In this document: in pieces, positions 61,261 to 64,000 of the stretch
Numbering within the stretch: the stretch's first letter is position 1
Layout: the number at the start of each line of letters is the position of its first letter
Origin: Datisca glomerata
Lineage: Eukaryota; Streptophyta; Magnoliopsida; Cucurbitales; Datiscaceae
Assembly: GCA_003255025.1 (NCBI GenBank)
Contig: QANY01000011.1
Location: 2,338,123 to 2,402,122 of the forward strand
DNA: 64,000 nucleotides
Direction: 5' to 3'
Notes under the pieces: generated by a model
Databases searched by the model: none
The model's input: the letters and a program-made list of their open reading frames with translations, nothing else
What the model was told of the DNA's origin: nothing
Made by a program: the position numbers and the translations under genes

Positions 61261-61429
61261 TGATTTTTTCTTGGAGTGTTTCATTTGTTGACTTTTTTAT
61301 TTTATTTTAATAATATATTGAGTTATATTAAATGATGAGAGTACTATAGAATTACTAGCCAGAGTGAGATGTCCTAGTGCACCTACTAATTTTTATAAAC
61401 AACAACCTTACATAAAACAAACATATCTA

Positions 61430-61850
61430 AGTACTTCTGATTCTTAGAATTTAATAAAAACAGAAGAGTTTTACATGTATATCAGTGTCTAGATTTATTA
61501 AGTAATTTTTAAGAGAATTACTTTTAAACTCACGCTTAATGTAGTCATTTTTTATGTATTATGAGTATAAAACACCCAACAAATATTTGGAATATTGGAT
61601 TCTGATTTGTCTGTCGTAGACATGTTTTGCATTGCATATAGTGCTTTATGGTTTACATACCATTTATCCAAACTCGACCATTAGTAGTCTCCGCTACTTT
61701 CATTAGATAAATGCATGATTCTGGTCGAAAATTGCAAAATATTTGTGTTGCTTACACATTTAGTATGTTACTGGTATATGTATTTTGCTGTGCGTATTTC
61801 ACAAGGAAAACGCATAATGAACTTGTTCATCTAAAGCTAAATCAATGATA
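61430..61850 (+). repeat. Direct repeat copy 1 of a 390-bp sequence
   Basis: The text from 'acatgtatatcagtgt' to 'gttcatctaaa' recurs at 63484-63850 with small differences. Shared blocks include 'aacaaatatttggaatattg' and 'gaccattagtagtctc'. It brackets the tandem units between. Confidence 0.9.
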
Positions 61851-61870
61851 TGTAAAATGACACAATCTTG

Positions 61871-63025
61871 GAGAAACTTTCATTGACCGTATTTATCCTC
61901 ATATATTAGCTATTATCCCCATATTACCCATTATACTAAAATGTGGCATAATATGATTGGTTCGGAAGAGTTGTATTATTTTAATTTGAATAATGTCTAT
62001 TTATTAAAAAATAAATATTTGAAATTTATACAAAAAAATTGTTTCTTTTCATAAAACGTGTCTCTTGGTATCCTATAAATATCACACATTCTTTTAATTC
62101 TAATATACAATTACATTTGATGATGACTAAGGTATTTATAAAATAATCAAGATAATTTTGTGTTCTTAAATTAAATAATTGGTGTTAAAATTTTGTTCTG
62201 TAAATTCTGTATTTCTTGATTATTGAGTTTTGTTAGTATGAAGTTCTATTACACAATAGCTTGAATTTCATTTGAGTCTGTTTGTAACTCAGCTGATTTA
62301 TAAGTTGTGATTTAAAATTTTTATGAATCGTTGAGAAACTTTTATTGGACATATTTATCTTAATATCTTATCTATTATTCCCATATTACTCATTACATCC
62401 AAATGTGGCATAATATGATTAGTTCAAAAGAGTTATATTCTTTTGAATAATGTCGGTTCATTAAAAAATAAATATTTGAACTTTGTATACAAAAAGTTGT
62501 TTCTTTTTACAAAACATGTCTCTTAGCATCCTATAAATATCACACATACCTATTAATTCTAATATAAAATTACATTTAAAGAAAACTCAAGTATTTATAT
62601 AATTATAATAACAATTTTTTGAAGACAATTTTGTGCTCCTAAATTAAATAATCGGTGTTGGATTTGTATACTGCAAATTCTACGGTTGTTGATTATTGGG
62701 TTTTATTAGTGTGAAGCTCTATTACACAATATCTTGAATTTTCATTGAGTCTGTTTGTAATTTAGTTAATTGTAATTTGTGATTTAAACTTTTTGTGAAT
62801 CTTGGAGAAATTTTCGTTGGACGTATTTATCCTAGTATTTTAGCTATTATTCACATATTACCCATTACATTGAAATGTGACATAATATGATTGGTTCTAA
62901 AGAGTTGTATTATTTTAATTTGAATAATGTCTATTCATTAAAAAAATATTTAAATTTTGTATGAAAAGTTATTTCTTTTCATAAAATGTATATATTGGCC
63001 TTCAATAAATATCACACATATCTCG
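61871..63025 (+). repeat. About 470-bp tandem repeat, 2.5 copies, TATA-bearing
   Basis: Units begin 'gagaaact' or 'gagaaatt' at 61871, 62333 and 62805. Each contains 'cccattacat', 'catgtctctt'-type text and 'ctataaatatcacaca' (TATA at 62084 and 62532; altered to 'aataaatatcacac' at about 63003). Units one and two continue with 'gttctattacacaatag' and 'gtctgtttgtaa'. The third unit is cut. No coding frame. It resembles repeated promoter sequence of an unknown element. Confidence 0.9.
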
Positions 63026-63026
63026 T

Positions 63027-63368
63027 ACTTTTAAAAAGGAAAAAATTAAAAAAATGTGATTTCTCAAGAACAAGAAGTTGAATCAATTGCCAAACAACTT
63101 TTTGAAAAGCAATTTTTTCTAATAAACTTAGCCAAAATTTTTATAATTTTTTTTAATAAAACAAGTGTTCAAAGGGAGATGAGGGTTTGATGTGTTTTGA
63201 GCCTAGTTGGAATAAAAGTGGTCACGTGTTATTGTACGTGAGCATTTTAACAACCTTTACTTGAGCATTTTAACAACCTTTACATCGATTTTTTAAATGA
63301 AGGAAGTTATTTAATGGAGAAAGTTTAAGTATCATTAGGGAAGAAATTAAAATTTAAAAAGTAAAACG
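63027..63368 (+). repeat. Direct repeat copy 2 flanking the LINE block
   Basis: Partner of 51600-51935, some 11.4 kb apart. It contains an extra local duplication, 'gagcattttaacaaccttta' repeated back to back at about 63240-63285. Confidence 0.85.
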
Positions 63369-63483
63369 TTTTTCATTCCAATTAGAAAGGGGTTTTATGA
63401 GATTAATACTAGTTTATAATATTTTTGCTTGTATTAGAAGCATATCTAAGTACTTGTGATTATTATATTTTTTTTTAAATGAG

Positions 63484-63850
63484 CATACATGTATATCAGT
63501 GTGTGGGTTAATTATTATTTTTTTAAGAGAACTGCTTTTAATCATACTCACGCTTAATGTAGTTATTTTTCTATGTATTATGAGTATCAAACACTCAACA
63601 AATATTTGGAATATTGGATTCTGATTTGTCTGTTGTAGACATGTTTTACATTTTATAGAGTGGTTTATGGATTGCATACCATTCATCCAATCTCGACCAT
63701 TAGTAGTCTCGGCTACTTTCATTAGATTAACTCATGTTTCTTGTCAAGAACTGCAAAATATTTGTGTGCTTATACATTTAGTATATGTTACTGGTGTATG
63801 TATTTTGTCGTGCGTATTTGGAAAAAGTACAATGAACTTGTTCATCTAAA
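63484..63850 (+). repeat. Direct repeat copy 2 of the 390-bp sequence
   Basis: Matches 61430-61850. The window ends 150 bp beyond it, in sequence that again echoes 'gtataatgaacttgt'. Confidence 0.9.
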
Positions 63851-64000
63851 CCTAAATCCGATAAAATTCTGCCATCACAAAGTTTGCGTATAAAATATAT
63901 CAAACATTGTTTTTGAGAAAAAGAGAGGATTTATTCCCACATAAATATTTTTATGTGCGTATTTGAAAAGAGTAGAAGAAAAAAAGTATAATGAACTTGT

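Noticed and set aside
1..64000. tRNA, rRNA or snoRNA genes
   Set aside because: No cloverleaf with A and B boxes or conserved rRNA text was noticed. The tggtatcagag matches are retrotransposon primer-binding sites, not tRNA genes.

Overview
The window looks like nuclear DNA of a eudicot plant. It is AT-rich, its one intact gene has twelve GT-AG introns, and most of the rest is decayed plant transposable elements: Ty1-copia and Ty3-gypsy retrotransposons, plant L1-type LINEs, Mutator-like elements, and a probable endogenous pararetrovirus remnant. The species cannot be named from the sequence.

Layout. 1-1.9 kb: degraded caulimovirid-like remnant with a TATA-bearing promoter/leader. 1.9-5.2 kb: Mutator-like transposase tail (SWIM zinc finger), two minisatellites and a terminal-repeat-like end. 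5.2-9.1 kb: AT-rich DNA with short repeats and an AAT microsatellite. 9.1-10.6 kb: truncated copia LTR (family A). 10.9-12.9 kb: a palindromic repeat array around a broken GRF-type zinc-finger gene, then a UDP-glucuronate decarboxylase exon fragment. 13.4-16.7 kb: long LTR and leader of a second retroelement family (B). 16.7-28.8 kb: a Ty3-gypsy pol remnant split by a 9.1-kb copia element with an exact 5-bp target duplication, then 3' tandem repeats and a putative gypsy LTR. 29.5-32.1 kb: a LINE tail with a Pack-MULE in its poly(A), carrying a broken DUF1764 gene. 32.9-34.1 kb: 84-bp hairpin-rich tandem repeats. 35.1-36.8 kb: second family-B LTR. 38.8 kb: a small MITE-like palindromic element.

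The one gene that looks functional is at 39304-48416 (+). It has 13 exons and a predicted 1267-residue product, a KDM3/JMJ25-type JmjC histone demethylase. It has AT-hooks, zinc-binding modules and intact Fe(II) ligands (HxD...H). Its promoter carries a telo-box and an E2F-type site, and a (CT)30 tract lies in the probable 5' UTR.

48.4-64 kb: AT-rich repeats, then two degenerate LINEs on opposite strands. The plus-strand LINE holds an internally deleted family-A solo LTR with a near-perfect target duplication. The LINE block is flanked by 340-bp direct repeats, and the window ends in TATA-bearing tandem units of about 470 bp.

No operon-like cooperation exists here. The biology is one chromatin regulator within a nested transposon landscape. 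The most unusual structures are the palindromic array with its GRF zinc-finger gene, the Pack-MULE whose terminal repeats run into its captured gene, and the hairpin-bearing satellites.
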